Source: Vandiemenella viatica (Eukaryota; Arthropoda; Insecta; Orthoptera; Morabidae). Taken from it: a DNA stretch of 64,000 bases. Below the pieces are notes generated by a model that saw only the letters and a list, made by a program, of their open reading frames with translations, made no database searches and was not told the origin of the DNA. Numbering within the stretch: the first letter of the stretch is position 1; each line of letters starts with the position of its first letter. Made by a program: the position numbers and the translations under genes. This document shows positions 11,423 through 22,030 of the stretch, piece by piece. Where the stretch lies: positions 180,322,437 to 180,386,436 of the forward strand of contig JARYHS010009186.1 in NCBI GenBank assembly GCA_031002005.1, read 5' to 3'.

Positions 11423-13460
11423 TTTGTATGGTTTTTTTCTGCACTTTTCCCAGAAATCACATTTCTTGTCAGTTCCTCTTTATATTACTCTTATAACCTT
11501 TCTGCCAAATAAAACTAAACTTTTAAAAAAATGTTCATATTCTTCCGTAATAATGCTCTTAAGTAGCAGTACAATTTTATAGCTCCAAGGGGGAAAAAGG
11601 CGAATAGAAAATAATCGAAGTAACCAATACGTATAGTTGTTTTATATTATTTTGAACTTTGTATGTTTTGAGGATTTCATTCACACTGATTCCTCATCTT
11701 GCTTAAATGGAATAATGGAAGAATTAATTTGTGTTGTTCATCATTATTAATTCACATATAATATTCAGAATGATTCTATTTACAGTTTTTACGCATGACA
11801 GTCTGAATAAAATAACTTTTTTTTTTTTTTCACAGAAACTTCGACCACCCAGATGGTCTCACTTGAATAGTTTCCAGAGAAAATTTTTTTAATATAGAAC
11901 GCCGAAAAAACACTTCATTCTTATATATCTTCTTCTCATATTTACAAAACTATGGTTAATAGATTGTATTCGATTAACCCTATTTTCTGGCTTTTTGTAT
12001 CTAGAGTTGATGCAGTATGTTTAGAGAATAGTTTAATCTCTGAGGACTGACCAGTGTGTCACTGTGCTTAAGAAGAAATTTGAAATTTTCGAAAAGGCTC
12101 AATTTTAAAAAAAAAAAAACTGTAATGTTATGAAATTCCCTCTGCATGTGTTGATAAAAAATTATAAAAGCGTATTGTTTCCCAGAGCCTTAGTAGATTT
12201 ACCACCAAAAACACATAATTTTATAATGCATATATTCTGAATCGGACTGTTTGGTAATACAATGTACATTTGATAGACGGAGCTTCTCTTGATGGTAATA
12301 TTAACAAACTTTTAGGCAATCCAATCTTAACTTAAGACCTCTTTCCACGTTTTATTGCCAAAATAACGTCTAGTCTCCTTAATGTAGTTGATCTTTTGAT
12401 TCCAGACAATACCATATACAGCATAACATGCATAAAAAAAATTGTTTTTTGGTTGATGCCAATAAACTTTAAAGTTTTACCCTGTACGTTTTGTAAATGA
12501 ACGCTCCGTCTGTCGAACTTAACACCGCTCCCGTATAGCTCACTTCGTAATAAAAACATAGATGTCACACATGTCGCTCTTTCATTTTGGAAAATAAAAC
12601 GTAATATACGCTTGAAAATTTCCCAAAGATGAGACCGTGATAGATGCAATTACAAAGTAAAAAAAAAACTTATTCTTTGATTTTCATCAAAATCATTAGT
12701 CTATTTCTGCGAAACCAGTACTTACATACAATAATTGCTCATTTATTAGTTTAGGATGATAGGATGAAAAAATAGCAGTTGGCAAACAATTAAAAATATC
12801 ATACTGCAAATACGATTATTTCTAATTACATTTTAATTTGTGTAATGAAGAAATATCTGAAAGACAACAGTTGGGGGGGGGGGGGGGGAAGGAGAGGATA
12901 TAAAATTCTAATTTTTACTTTAGTTTGGCAATGGACGAAGGTTTACAAAACTTTTCGCATGACGTCTGCTATTGCCAACTGTAAACTGACATCATTAAGA
13001 AGTGTGTTACTTTCTAACTATCTCCCAGGACTTGTGGTTAGAAGATCAGTGTGCCTGAAACCAATCTCCCACATACCCCACATTTATCCGGGACAATGAG
13101 ATGTGTAAATAGCTATACGTAGGTCAATTGAATATATGGGAAGGGGATTTCACACGCATTCTGAATCTCAGTTTCTAGTACTGGAACAAGCGGCGAGAGA
13201 AATATGTATGCATATTCCTTAAAACTTGAGTTAGTATAACATGTGATGGCTGGGTGTAATCTCGCATAGGAAGCGTAGTAACACAGTGTGTCAAGGGAAT
13301 AAAAATCGAGATCGTTCCCTCGAGGACCTTCAGTTTTACTATGGAATCTGACAGCGGAGTTATCGCACCGTACTTCACATACAAAACTCGATCTTTGCTA
13401 GTGACTAAGGTAATGAGGAAATGCCGAAAAAAATTGCTCTCGCAACCAGTGATCTTCGAT
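11423..13460. other. Intergenic DNA with a 16-base G run
   Basis: Mostly AT-rich. It contains an uninterrupted run of 16 G at 12873-12888. A 105-codon minus-strand open frame at 12332-12649 has no recognised domain, and I could not tell whether it is coding. Confidence 0.4.
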
Positions 13461-13463
13461 ATT

Positions 13464-13668
13464 CAAGGTAGGTGCCTTCGTACCTGGATATTACACCTCT
13501 CACGAATTTTGTAAGCGACTGGAAATGATCTTTCATGGTTCGTCAGTCGTAGAGAAATTTCATTTTTGGTCTGTCAAGCTAGGCGCTTATGTACTTATAT
13601 ATTACACCTGCCACGATATTTTGAAAGTGACTGGAAATGATTTTTCAGTGTTCCTCAGTCATAGAGTA
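13464..13668 (+). repeat. Diverged tandem duplication, 2 copies, ~110 bp period
   Basis: CAAGGTAGGTGCCTTCG at 13464 and CAAGCTAGGCGCTTATG at 13574 start two units. Each continues with ATATTACACCT, CACGA, a GACTGGAAATGAT block and a CAGTC(G/A)TAGAG end. Two copies only, so it may be a local duplication rather than a satellite. Confidence 0.7.
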
Positions 13669-14216
13669 ATAGAGTCTTACTTTTAGTCTCTCTGGTTATC
13701 ACAGGAATCTAGATAGTAAACGGAATAAGTTGCAGGTTTCAACTATGTATATGCCATGTATTTCGGTGAACTAAAACCAAACATACAATGTAAAATTTTG
13801 TATAATTTAAAATAGGAGGTTGAATAAAAATTTTCACACTGTAGGTGATAGATTCATCATCGTTTGTAGCTCTTCAGAAAGATAACTAAATTATTTCTTC
13901 GATATTCTTTACTGTAGAACAAGGATGTCAGTAACTTTCAAAAATACCAATTTTATACTATTACACTTCCAAGTCTATCTAGAAAATTGATATTACATGG
14001 GAACATGTAATTTTTTTCGATATCTAACAAATCCTGTACTAAAGCAACAAATATTAAATGTATTTCCTTCTTATATACTTTATAGTTTATACCTTAGAGG
14101 AAAACAAATAAAAGTTTTCATTTTGCCTTTAATCAAGACCATTTCATTTAACGTGCTATTTATTCAAAGTGCATGGCATCCTAATGGTTGAGATAAATAC
14201 TATTTGTATACTGTAA
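13669..14216. other. Intergenic DNA, nothing recognised
   Basis: AT-rich. The open frame at 13997-14191 is hydrophobic through T-rich composition and was not recognised. Confidence 0.4.
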
Positions 14217-14228
14217 ATTAAGCTATGA

Positions 14229-14420
14229 CGTCTAATAATTGCTGATAGAGAAAATTTGCTACCCGGGAATGTTAAGCAGAAATTGAGGAAACGTAACACT
14301 TCCTTTACCTTCAGAAAAAAAGAGCTGATGGAAAAAGGAATACTCACACATCTATGTGACGGCGACAGTTATGATTGTAATCTGTTTAACAGCGAAAATG
14401 ATATTTCTTTCTTGCGATAA
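14229..14420 (+). CDS. Coding-like segment, unidentified
   Basis: Plus-strand frame open from just after a TGA near 14226 to TAA at about 14418-14420, without an ATG at its start. The translation contains ENLLPGNVKQKLRKRN followed by TSFTFRKKELMEKGIL, a basic-to-amphipathic pattern that looks like protein. The phrase F-x-K-x-E-L-x-E-K-G-I/V-L vaguely recalls the C-terminal region of RasGAP/IQGAP-type proteins, but this is too short to claim. A weak acceptor (GATAG before AGAAAAT) could start an exon near 14245. It may equally be chance or an old fragment. Confidence 0.2.
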   Translation, partial: RLIIADRENLLPGNVKQKLRKRNTSFTFRKKELMEKGILTHLCDGDSYDCNLFNSENDISFLR

Positions 14421-15558
14421 AGAAGTCCATTTTTGACATTACCTTGAGTTTATTTTTTATTGGTGTCAAGTAATTTAGCGCATGGAAACTTTCCAACCTT
14501 AATACCCAAGTGTAACTTATATGGATTTTTATGGGCAAATATAAAACATTACTTTACTTTGAGAAAGAAAGGACAATAGAAATTTAATTTGATATTATCG
14601 ATCACAGTCATTGGATACGTAAGAATAATATTAAAAAAAAAAATAGTTGCAGTAGACATTTCGGCTGACAAATTTGTTTTTGGATTTGTAATATTTGTCA
14701 GTGGAAAGAGAATTACACACTTAATGTAATATGAAAATGTAACTGAAGTTATTCGAAATCAGTCATTTGTAATTCGAAATAAGTCTCATTGAGCTGGTAT
14801 AGGAGGCTTCGTAAATAACACCATCAGTGGTTGTTCATGATGAAGAGAAAAAATGAAACTATGGCTTATGCAGCGCATACAGGTTTGCAAGGAAATTCTT
14901 GTTGAAGCTTTTGTTCTTGTATCTAATGCTAATGTCATTCTTCTTTAATAGAATATTTTTCTTAGCATTATTGCTGTCTGAAACTCGCCTTTCGTTTTAT
15001 TATTATTAAAACAGTTTTTTGTATTAGAATAATAAAAAACTGTGTTCTATCAGTTAGAAGTGAAAACTTTCTTTCTTAAAAAAATAGTCAGTTCGTCTAC
15101 TTATTGAAGACAAAATTAATTTATGGCCTGCAGAAAACGAAAAGATGCTTCAGAGGACCCTCCAGGCCTTTTCTGCATCCAATTTCAGTTGAAAAGTTAT
15201 AATATTAATATTTTCAATAATTTAATATGTTTTTTGTGTTCGGTTGCGAAACAGTAAGTACGTAATACTTTTATTTTAGACTCCTATAAGTTATTTAAAT
15301 ATATATTCAACTGATAAATCTTTCAAGTCAGTTCATCATACAAAAAATTATATAAATAATAATAAATACTGAACAACCAGCCAATGTGGCCGCGCACTTG
15401 ATAGGGAAGGTACAACGGGATCAAAATGGAGTCTCTGTCCTCGTGTATCGGCCCTCCTGATTGCGGATTGTAGATGGTTTCCAGCATTTCTCGAGACGAA
15501 TGCGAATGCTTGGTTGGTCCCTAATCACCGCCTCAGGGTGTTTTTCCGGAACCCCGGA
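14421..15558. other. Intergenic DNA, nothing firm
   Basis: AT-rich. A short start-like segment at 15123 (ATGGCCTGCAGAAAACG) reads MACRKRKDASEDPPG but soon becomes low-information sequence with no good donor site. Confidence 0.4.
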
Positions 15559-15930
15559 CCCCCCCCCCCCTCTCTGGTGAGACTTCGTGAGATCTGGCCC
15601 GGCCCCCCTCCCTCTGGTGAGATCTGGTCCTTGACCCCCTCCCCCCCACCACCACCACAAATCGCCCTCGCAACTTTTTGAGACCTTTTTTTTAGGTCTC
15701 ACCCTTCCAAAGTCGGTTACACCCCCACTTTTCGACGAAATACTCCCCCTAAATTCGACTTTCGCGTCATTTGTAGCCCTTTTTTTAGCTCTACAGTCCA
15801 ACAAAAATTTCCAAAGCCTCACGTGAGATTTCCGTTAACCCCCCCCCCCTCCTCCCTCTTGGTGAGATTTGGAGATTTGGTGAGATTTCGCCGGACCCCC
15901 CCCCCCCCCTCCCTATTTCACCTCACGTAA
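15559..15930. repeat. C-tract block with repeated GGTGAGAT(C/T)TGG motifs
   Basis: Long C runs occur at 15559-15570 (12), 15839-15849 (11) and 15896-15909 (14), with shorter runs at 15603-15608 and 15635-15647. GGTGAGA words followed by TCTGG, TTTGG or similar lie between them (about 15576, 15616, 15861, 15880). The minus strand is therefore rich in G tracts. The block probably belongs to a repeated element, but no end was found. Confidence 0.6.
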
Positions 15931-16329
15931 TTTATAAACTACACATTTACACTTATCACGCACAGAACACAGTTACACGTCTCGCAGGCAGATGGCAGTG
16001 TAGATGCTCCGGATCTGACTAATCCGGTCCTATCACGAGCAATGCACATGTCCGCCCAATACAATGTGTGGTCAGTGTTGTATAATAAAGGGTCATATAT
16101 GTCATTACTTTTATGTTTGATTACACTTGATTAGGAGTCACGTCACCAATTTTTTCCTAGTTACTGATTTAAGTTTTATCTCAAGATAATAAATACAGCT
16201 TCCTGGAATATTAATATGTCTGTTTACGCACGTTATCATAAAATCCTCTTCTGAACTGGTAGCTGTTTATGTATTAGAGTCGCCGCATACTGGTTTTCTA
16301 GTTTCGCAATAGCAATATTGATGTATTTG
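15931..16329. other. Intergenic DNA with part of a dispersed repeat
   Basis: 15920-15988 resembles the SINE-like body at 8782-8850. The remainder was not recognised. Confidence 0.35.
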
Positions 16330-16473
16330 TCATCTCTTCAGCAACTCTTTCTTGGCCACCAGTCGTCCCACTGCTTGACACAGCTGTATTAAGTCTGCAT
16401 CAGATTTATGACTTAGCAGTAAACTGCGCCACTGGTTCTTCTCAACACCAAAGTAAATAGCAGCCAGGAGATT
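16330..16473 (-). CDS. Candidate C-terminal coding segment, unidentified
   Basis: Read on the minus strand, about 47 codons end in TGA at 16330-16332. The translation runs NLLAAIYFGVEKNQWRSLLL, then SHKSDADLIQLCQAVGRLV, then AKKELLKR. The mix of hydrophobic helix, conserved-looking W, C and G residues and a basic end is strongly protein-like, and codon third positions are balanced. It has no start codon, and a 16-base A run (on this strand) lies directly upstream with an in-frame stop beyond it. No splice acceptor is visible at its edge. It could be a decayed terminal exon, a transposase tail or a gene fragment. The family was not recognised. It lies 5.8 kb upstream of, and on the same strand as, the segment at 10.3 kb; no link is shown. 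Confidence 0.4.
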   Translation of the reverse strand, partial: NLLAAIYFGVEKNQWRSLLLSHKSDADLIQLCQAVGRLVAKKELLKR

Positions 16474-16489
16474 TTTTTTTTTTTTTTAA

Positions 16490-17474
16490 TCTAATGGATG
16501 CCGTCCAGAATCAAGTTTTGGCGGAAATATGCAGTTCCTAGGTCCCAGGAAATGTGTGATTCAAGCTGAATATAAATGCGAAAAAAGGTGAATTTCAGTC
16601 ATCATGCCTAATTTTTTGGTTACGGCAGATAATGTGAAAGAAATTTACTTAGTTCCCTCCATGTTCATTGTAAACGGAATCGTTATTTTATTCGTTCTAG
16701 GAAGGATACAAATCGAAAATATTTTCCTAAGTCAAATCGCTAAAAGCAAACCTATGAAATTAGTGCGTGTACAAAGTGCACAAGGAATTTTCGGAAGCAA
16801 TGGATTAAAATAAGCTATTAATCTCATTACTTTACCTCCGGAATTTATTAGTTTTGAACGACAACTCCATGGTGCATGCTTCACAGTCTGTGTTCTCGTA
16901 TGAGCTACAGTTTGAAGTAGTCAACGTTGGAGTACCTCTAATACAACAAGATCTGCGAGTTAGGTTTCCAGATACAAATAGCTTGAACGTAAATCAAAGT
17001 TCTGTCACTGAGCAATAAAATAATAGTTGGAAGAAACGTTTATGTGACATGAGGCGATCTCGTGGAAAAGATATTGCGTAGTGTATTACAGGTTAGATGT
17101 AGCTGTTCTTTAATCAAAAAACAGACCTTTTATATTGTTGTTAAGTTAGTTTGTGGCAATTTTGCGCTGATGGAACTGGCACGTTCGCTTATGTGGGAAA
17201 GTGTACCATTCCTCTAGACCACAAACATACAAGAAATAATGTTGTTAGACTGGATAGGTAGTTCCTTACATGTGAAATTTATTTCTCAATTTGGGTTACT
17301 ATTTCGAAGATCATGGCATTGAGCTGATGTTGTTATATTCCACGCAAGGGTTGAAGTGATGAAATATCCACTATTTGGCTATCCTACCAAAATGGTACAT
17401 TTTTTCCTTGCAGAGATAGTCGGAACTCGTAGTTCGACTCTAGCTACGGGGAGTTTAAATAGTCTCTTAGTATC
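16490..17474. other. Intergenic DNA, nothing recognised
   Basis: AT-rich sequence; the open frame at 16604-16813 was not recognised. Confidence 0.4.
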
Positions 17475-17612
17475 TGAATTACGAATCGGTCTCTGGAAAC
17501 ATGAGTGATTTCGGCAAACCAGGGAAAGCAGAAATGGGTATAGCCATGCGAGGAGTCGAATCCCCCTCCTCTCGAATGCAAGGCCCGAAAGTTACCTCCT
17601 CATACACTTGAT
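17475..17612 (-). repeat. SINE fragment (tRNA-derived family), degenerate
   Basis: Matches the minus orientation of the SINE seen intact at 33516-33739: GAGTGATTTCGGCAAACCA corresponds to the conserved GAGTGATTTGGGGAAACCA. GAGTCGAATCCCC (about 17557) corresponds to the B box region. Confidence 0.55.
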
Positions 17613-18198
17613 GCGGTTACTAACAAAGGGCAGCTGGAGGGATATTTGGACAAATGTAAACTTTAGTGTCTGTCTTCGTATCTTAAAGCAACAACGCAAC
17701 TTATTACGAGAATTGTATCATAGATTTGCCTATAATTACTATATATCTTCACGACATCCCCGGCTGATCCATAAATGTTGCAATACTAAACGGGAAGAAA
17801 GTCCATACATTTAATATTTTTTTAAAAAAATGAGTTTGTGGCAATGTTAACGACCTACATAAAAAGGAATCAACACTTTTAAACATTTGTTTCTGTCTGC
17901 CCGTGTGTGTGTGTTTGGATGAACAAGATTCACTTAGAAACTACTTTTCTGATTTTGTGAGGTTCTGAATAATGTTCAGCCCCGGGTATAAAATATGGCA
18001 TGTTTCATGTTGACTAAATGACGGGAACTAAGAAGTTTAACATTAAAGCTACCACAAATTAGTATTAATTATTCCTTGAACGTGATTAAACCATAAACTA
18101 CAGGTTGGATTGTAATGGGATTACGTATAATATTCAGCCCACAGTTTTGCTTTTTAAAATAGGCTATGTTTTATTTTAATGTAAACTGCACAAAGATA
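17613..18198. other. Intergenic DNA, nothing recognised
   Basis: AT-rich sequence with no recognisable feature. Confidence 0.4.
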
Positions 18199-19405
18199 CG
18201 AGATGTGTTCAGAGAGTAAATGAATTTTTAAATTTGACGGATTATAGCAGTCCGATCGGCACGATTTTTTCGTTGTTGTGTTGGTAAACATGTCTTAAAA
18301 GTACCTATACATTTTGAGCAATATTGGGTGTTTAGTCCCTTGTCAGCTGTTAAAAGGATAACACGTGTTTTGATACAGTCGGCGATTTTTCATTTGCATA
18401 AATCATGGATCAGAGGATTTGGATTAAATTTTACAATAAAAATTGAATTAAGTGCAACAAAGATTTAGAAGTGTTAAATAATACTTTTGGTAAACAAGGG
18501 CTTACGAATAGTAGAAGCGTTTTCAAGATGGCTTTGAAGAAGTTGAATATGACGAGCTTACGAGTCGTCTTAGCACATCAATAACCGATGAAAATTTGCA
18601 TAAAGTAAAAGAAATGGTTATGAATGATCGCCGAATCACAATTAGAGTAGTTCTGATGATGTTGGCATATCAATTGGCTCATGCTATGACATTTTTTCAT
18701 CTGTTTTGGGTATGAAAGGTATTTCGAAAGTGTTGAGTTTCTAAAAAAAAAAAAAAGTGGCGAATGGAAGTTGCTCAGGAATCACTAAATGAGATCAAAA
18801 ATGGTGCGGAACTATTAAAACATGTCATAATAGGTGATGAAACATGCGATTATGTGTATGATGTCGAAACTAAGGCTCAATCTGGATCACCAAGACTGAA
18901 AAAAGCTCGACATGTTCCTCAAATGTGAAGGTTATGCTCACTGTGTTCTTTGAATTCTACCTTCAAGTTCAACTCCGTTTACGTGAAGCAGTCCGAATAA
19001 AACGCGCGGATTTGTGGCAAAACAATTCATGGATTTTGCATCACGATAATGCACCTGCTCACACATCGTTGCTTGTACGTGAATTTTTGGCAAAAAGAAA
19101 TGAAAAAAAAAAAAACACTGTAATGATGCCCCAACCTCCATATTCCCCAGACATAGCCCCGTTTGACATTTTTCTGTTCCCAAAAATAAATAAAAATTTG
19201 AAGGACCGTCGTTTTCAAGCATAGATGAGATTAAATAGTGCATCACTGGAAGAGCTCAAAGCTATCCCAAAAATCGAGTTCCATAAGTATTGGATTGGAA
19301 CAAGCACTGGCATAAGTGTATAATATCTAACGGGGAGTATTGTCGATGTAGACGAATAAATAAAATACTTTCAAAAAAATTCCAGTTATTTTTGTACACA
19401 CCTCG
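18199..19405 (+). mobile_element. mariner element, decayed
   Basis: Imperfect terminal inverted repeats: CGAGATGTGTTCA at 18199 and, at the right end read inversely, CGAGGTGTGTACA. Both ends abut TA (18197-18198 and 19406-19407), the expected mariner target duplication. The length of 1.2 kb is close to a full-length mariner. Confidence 0.85.
18405..19345 (+). pseudogene. mariner transposase pseudogene (D,D34D)
   Basis: The transposase would cut and paste the element. ATG at 18405 starts MDQRIWIKFY, then stops and frameshifts interrupt the helix-turn-helix half. Catalytic-domain pieces are still readable: GDETCDYVYDVETKAQ (about 18834-18881), the second aspartate in HHDNAPAHTSLLVREFLA (about 19039-19092) and the third in PYSPDIAPFD (about 19138-19167), so all three catalytic aspartates survive. 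An A-rich expansion near 19105 and a stop after FPKINKNLKDRRFQA (19222-19224) break the end. The C-terminal KHWHKCIISNGEY phrase follows in another frame. Confidence 0.85.
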
Positions 19406-19499
19406 TATATCCTTTAAAGGTAAGTTACTTACTGTCGAAATGTTTACCGTGAATTCACCTAGCAGCTTGCATTCTACTTCTCGGAGGAATTAAATTATA

Positions 19500-19567
19500 G
19501 TTGTTTCCTCAGTGGCGATATTTAGTCTGCATTCCACGTAAACGAAGTCGCAAGCAACAGCTAGTAA
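19500..19567 (-). repeat. Fragment of ACTAGCTG... insect repeat, inverted
   Basis: Read on the minus strand it starts ACTAGCTGTTGCTTGCGACT and continues TCGTTTACGTGGAATGC, the typical left end of the repeat also seen at 45290. Confidence 0.5.
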
Positions 19568-21028
19568 TTAAATTTACTTCAACCTGTACTCTCTCGGAAT
19601 CGTTTCCTGTCGGTACAAATGGGTTACGTAACTAGGGTACTAAGCGGCTGCGATGTCTTTAGCGTTGGCCATACGATGTGCGGAAGATTTATTAAAAACA
19701 TAGGATACAGCTTTATCAATGTGGTATAGTTTAGCTGTTCTAGTTTAATTACAATTACATATAACAGCAGGGTTTATTTCGCCAGCCGATATTGTCGCAG
19801 TACAAAATGCAGGTGAATACTGCACATATGTTAAAATGTACTGGTGACCTTTGTGTAATAGTTCGGCAAAACGAATAAGGCGACAAAGAAATACTTTCGA
19901 AATCCCATTTCTTTTAACCTTATTTAGTAGCCATACTTCCACAAACACTAATCACTGACAAGACGTCAGTCAAATCCATTAGAATCAACTAGTTTCTATG
20001 ATGTCATTTATTTGCGTACTTGCGGTAAGGGACAGTTCCCCTAGATTTTGACTGTGTATTTGCAACAAAATGGGAAAATTATTTTTATAGATTCTCGCTG
20101 ATACCACAGAGATCGTATGTTTGCGATTCTGTGAAATGGAATGAAAACAAATATCTTGAAAATTGTAATTCAATGGAATTATGTAAATAAACTTATCATT
20201 ATAATTTAGAAGCATTGACGTGAACCGAAATGTAATCACTAAAAGAAAATTCTATAATTCCCTTATCATTAAGATTTAAACATCCATACTGAATATTTAC
20301 TATATAATTTCCTAAGCTCGCTCATTCACTCACCTCGATAGTTATTGGCTGGAGAACAGTGACGTCACTAGTCAGCCTTCGCTTGCAAATGAACAGCGAC
20401 CAGAGACATCATTACAAGAAATTCGAGTTATGTCCACAATTTAATAGCTAAGCAACTGCTATGAAATTAATTGCCAGAATACATTAAGATTGCTTTTCGT
20501 AGTATTTTATTCTTAAAGCAATATGTAAAAGCTTTACAGCTAAAAAGAACGTGTAACTATGAGTACTTTCCAGTAGCATGTCGCTAATAAAACTAACATA
20601 AAAACTTAAATTACTCATGATATCTGCTGTAACCACGAATACCAATTTTCATTCTGGCCTAGGCTAAATTTCAATTTAATTAAAACTCTCGCTAATGCTA
20701 CTGCTTCACATACATTACGGTTTATTTGGTTTTTTTTTATGTATTTTATTGGCCACTTTCGTTAATGATTTTTGTTCATGTTAGCTGTACGTGAGTTATT
20801 AGGTTATTTTAAGTGGACATCAGACCAAATATGTTACCGAATCGAGTATTCTGGCAATTCATTTCTTCGAAATTGCTCAACTATTTAATAATCTGGAATC
20901 AGTATTAAGTTCTGAGACCATTACTGGCACTATGACCAAAGATTACATTATGAATGTTTACCCAGCCTCAATGCTTGCGAAACATACAGGAATTCTACAA
21001 ATTTTCAGAGTGAACTTTTAGTGTCAAA
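19568..21028. other. Intergenic DNA, nothing recognised
   Basis: AT-rich. A CRE-like GTGACGTCAC is present near 20360 without any coding region next to it. Confidence 0.4.
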
Positions 21029-21041
21029 TAAAAGTCAAGTT
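21029..21041 (+). repeat. 13 bp target-site duplication, left (element A)
   Basis: TAAAAGTCAAGTT, identical to 21257-21269. Confidence 0.85.
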
Positions 21042-21256
21042 ATATAAATAATGTTCTCGGGTGACTAGCCGAGTTATAGGAGTGTTATAGTTACACGATA
21101 TTTCGGCGCTCTCAATCGTCGGCGCCATCTTCCGGAAGATGGTGTCGACGATTGAGAGCGCCGAAATATCGTGTAACTATAACACTCCTATAACTCGGCT
21201 AGTCACCCGAGAACATTATTTATATTCTCAACGCCGAGAAAGACTACGTAATTATG
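21042..21256 (-). mobile_element. Foldback element A: 184 bp palindrome plus 31 bp tail
   Basis: Arms 21042-21133 and 21134-21225 are exact reverse complements over 92 bases except for two positions, with no spacer (centre CTTCC|GGAAG). A non-palindromic tail follows at 21226-21256. The whole is flanked by a perfect 13 bp direct repeat, TAAAAGTCAAGTT (21029-21041 and 21257-21269), a target-site duplication that defines the ends. Read on the minus strand the order is tail, then arms. The tail shares TTTCTCGGCGTTG and the arm edge shares TTCTCGGGT and ACTAGCCGAGTTA with element B at 30.7 kb. A hammerhead-like stem II plus GAAA sits beside the dyad. Likely non-autonomous; relation to Penelope-like elements is an inference. 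Confidence 0.85.
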
Positions 21257-21269
21257 TAAAAGTCAAGTT
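21257..21269 (+). repeat. 13 bp target-site duplication, right (element A)
   Basis: TAAAAGTCAAGTT, identical to 21029-21041. Confidence 0.85.
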
Positions 21270-21924
21270 TTTATTTCAGCAAGTTCGAGTCTACGACCTT
21301 TGAAACAATTATACAATAGCGCTATCGTCCCTATCCGTTTTTAATACGCCTATTAATATTTCTGAGTTCTTCAAGCCAAGAGATTTTACTCGCCCCAAGG
21401 GTGAAACACAGCTAAAGTTCCTATTTGGTCGGATCAGGTCAACCTGTCACAATCTTTAACCCTAAAAACCTTAAATATTCTAGACCCGTGACGATCCGCA
21501 AAAAAAACGGTAACTGGCTTACGCCAGTTATTAATGAAATTAAGCTGCCAAACAGGAAGATGTATTTCCTGCAAAGAGGCTGGTGATTATAACATTTAAA
21601 ATCTTTATAAATTTTTACCCGAGTCATTATTACTACCATGTTTCGCTTTAATTTTTTATTTTTGAAAAAAAAAAATGTTTCTAACACAGGTAATTGAAAA
21701 ATTATAAGTATTTGTCAATTCATCAATATGAAAAGAGTGTGATTTGTGAATGACAGAAAAATAAACTAATTATCTCAACTTTTGATTCACCTGTGACTGG
21801 GATCATGTTTATAGGTTAATAGTGAGTGTTTTGAAACTCAGGTTGTGATCAATTAGTAAACATTAAAAACTAAATGTGTCTTACGTCAGCAACTTTCTTC
21901 TATGGGATTTTAACAGTTTTTATG
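21270..21924. other. Intergenic DNA, nothing recognised
   Basis: AT-rich; no feature recognised. Confidence 0.4.
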
Positions 21925-22030
21925 AACTGAAAAAAACTGCGTTTTAATAAACTTTAATGATGATGCGTTTTCAGCGCCCTACGGTACATCACTAACGCCA
22001 AACATATCCACATTTAAGTTTTTTTCAGTT
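21925..22030. repeat. Small inverted-repeat unit (14 bp arms)
   Basis: AACTGAAAAAAACT (21925-21938) and its exact complement AGTTTTTTTCAGTT (22017-22030) flank 78 bases. It could be a small MITE, but no target duplication was found. Confidence 0.4.

Noticed and set aside
15123..15200. Short start-like coding segment (MACRKRKDASEDPPG)
   Set aside because: Loses coding character within 30 codons, with no good splice donor.
15421..15822. Minus-strand open frame of 133 codons
   Set aside because: It runs through the G-tract block (poly-Gly and poly-Trp stretches); open because of composition, no domain.
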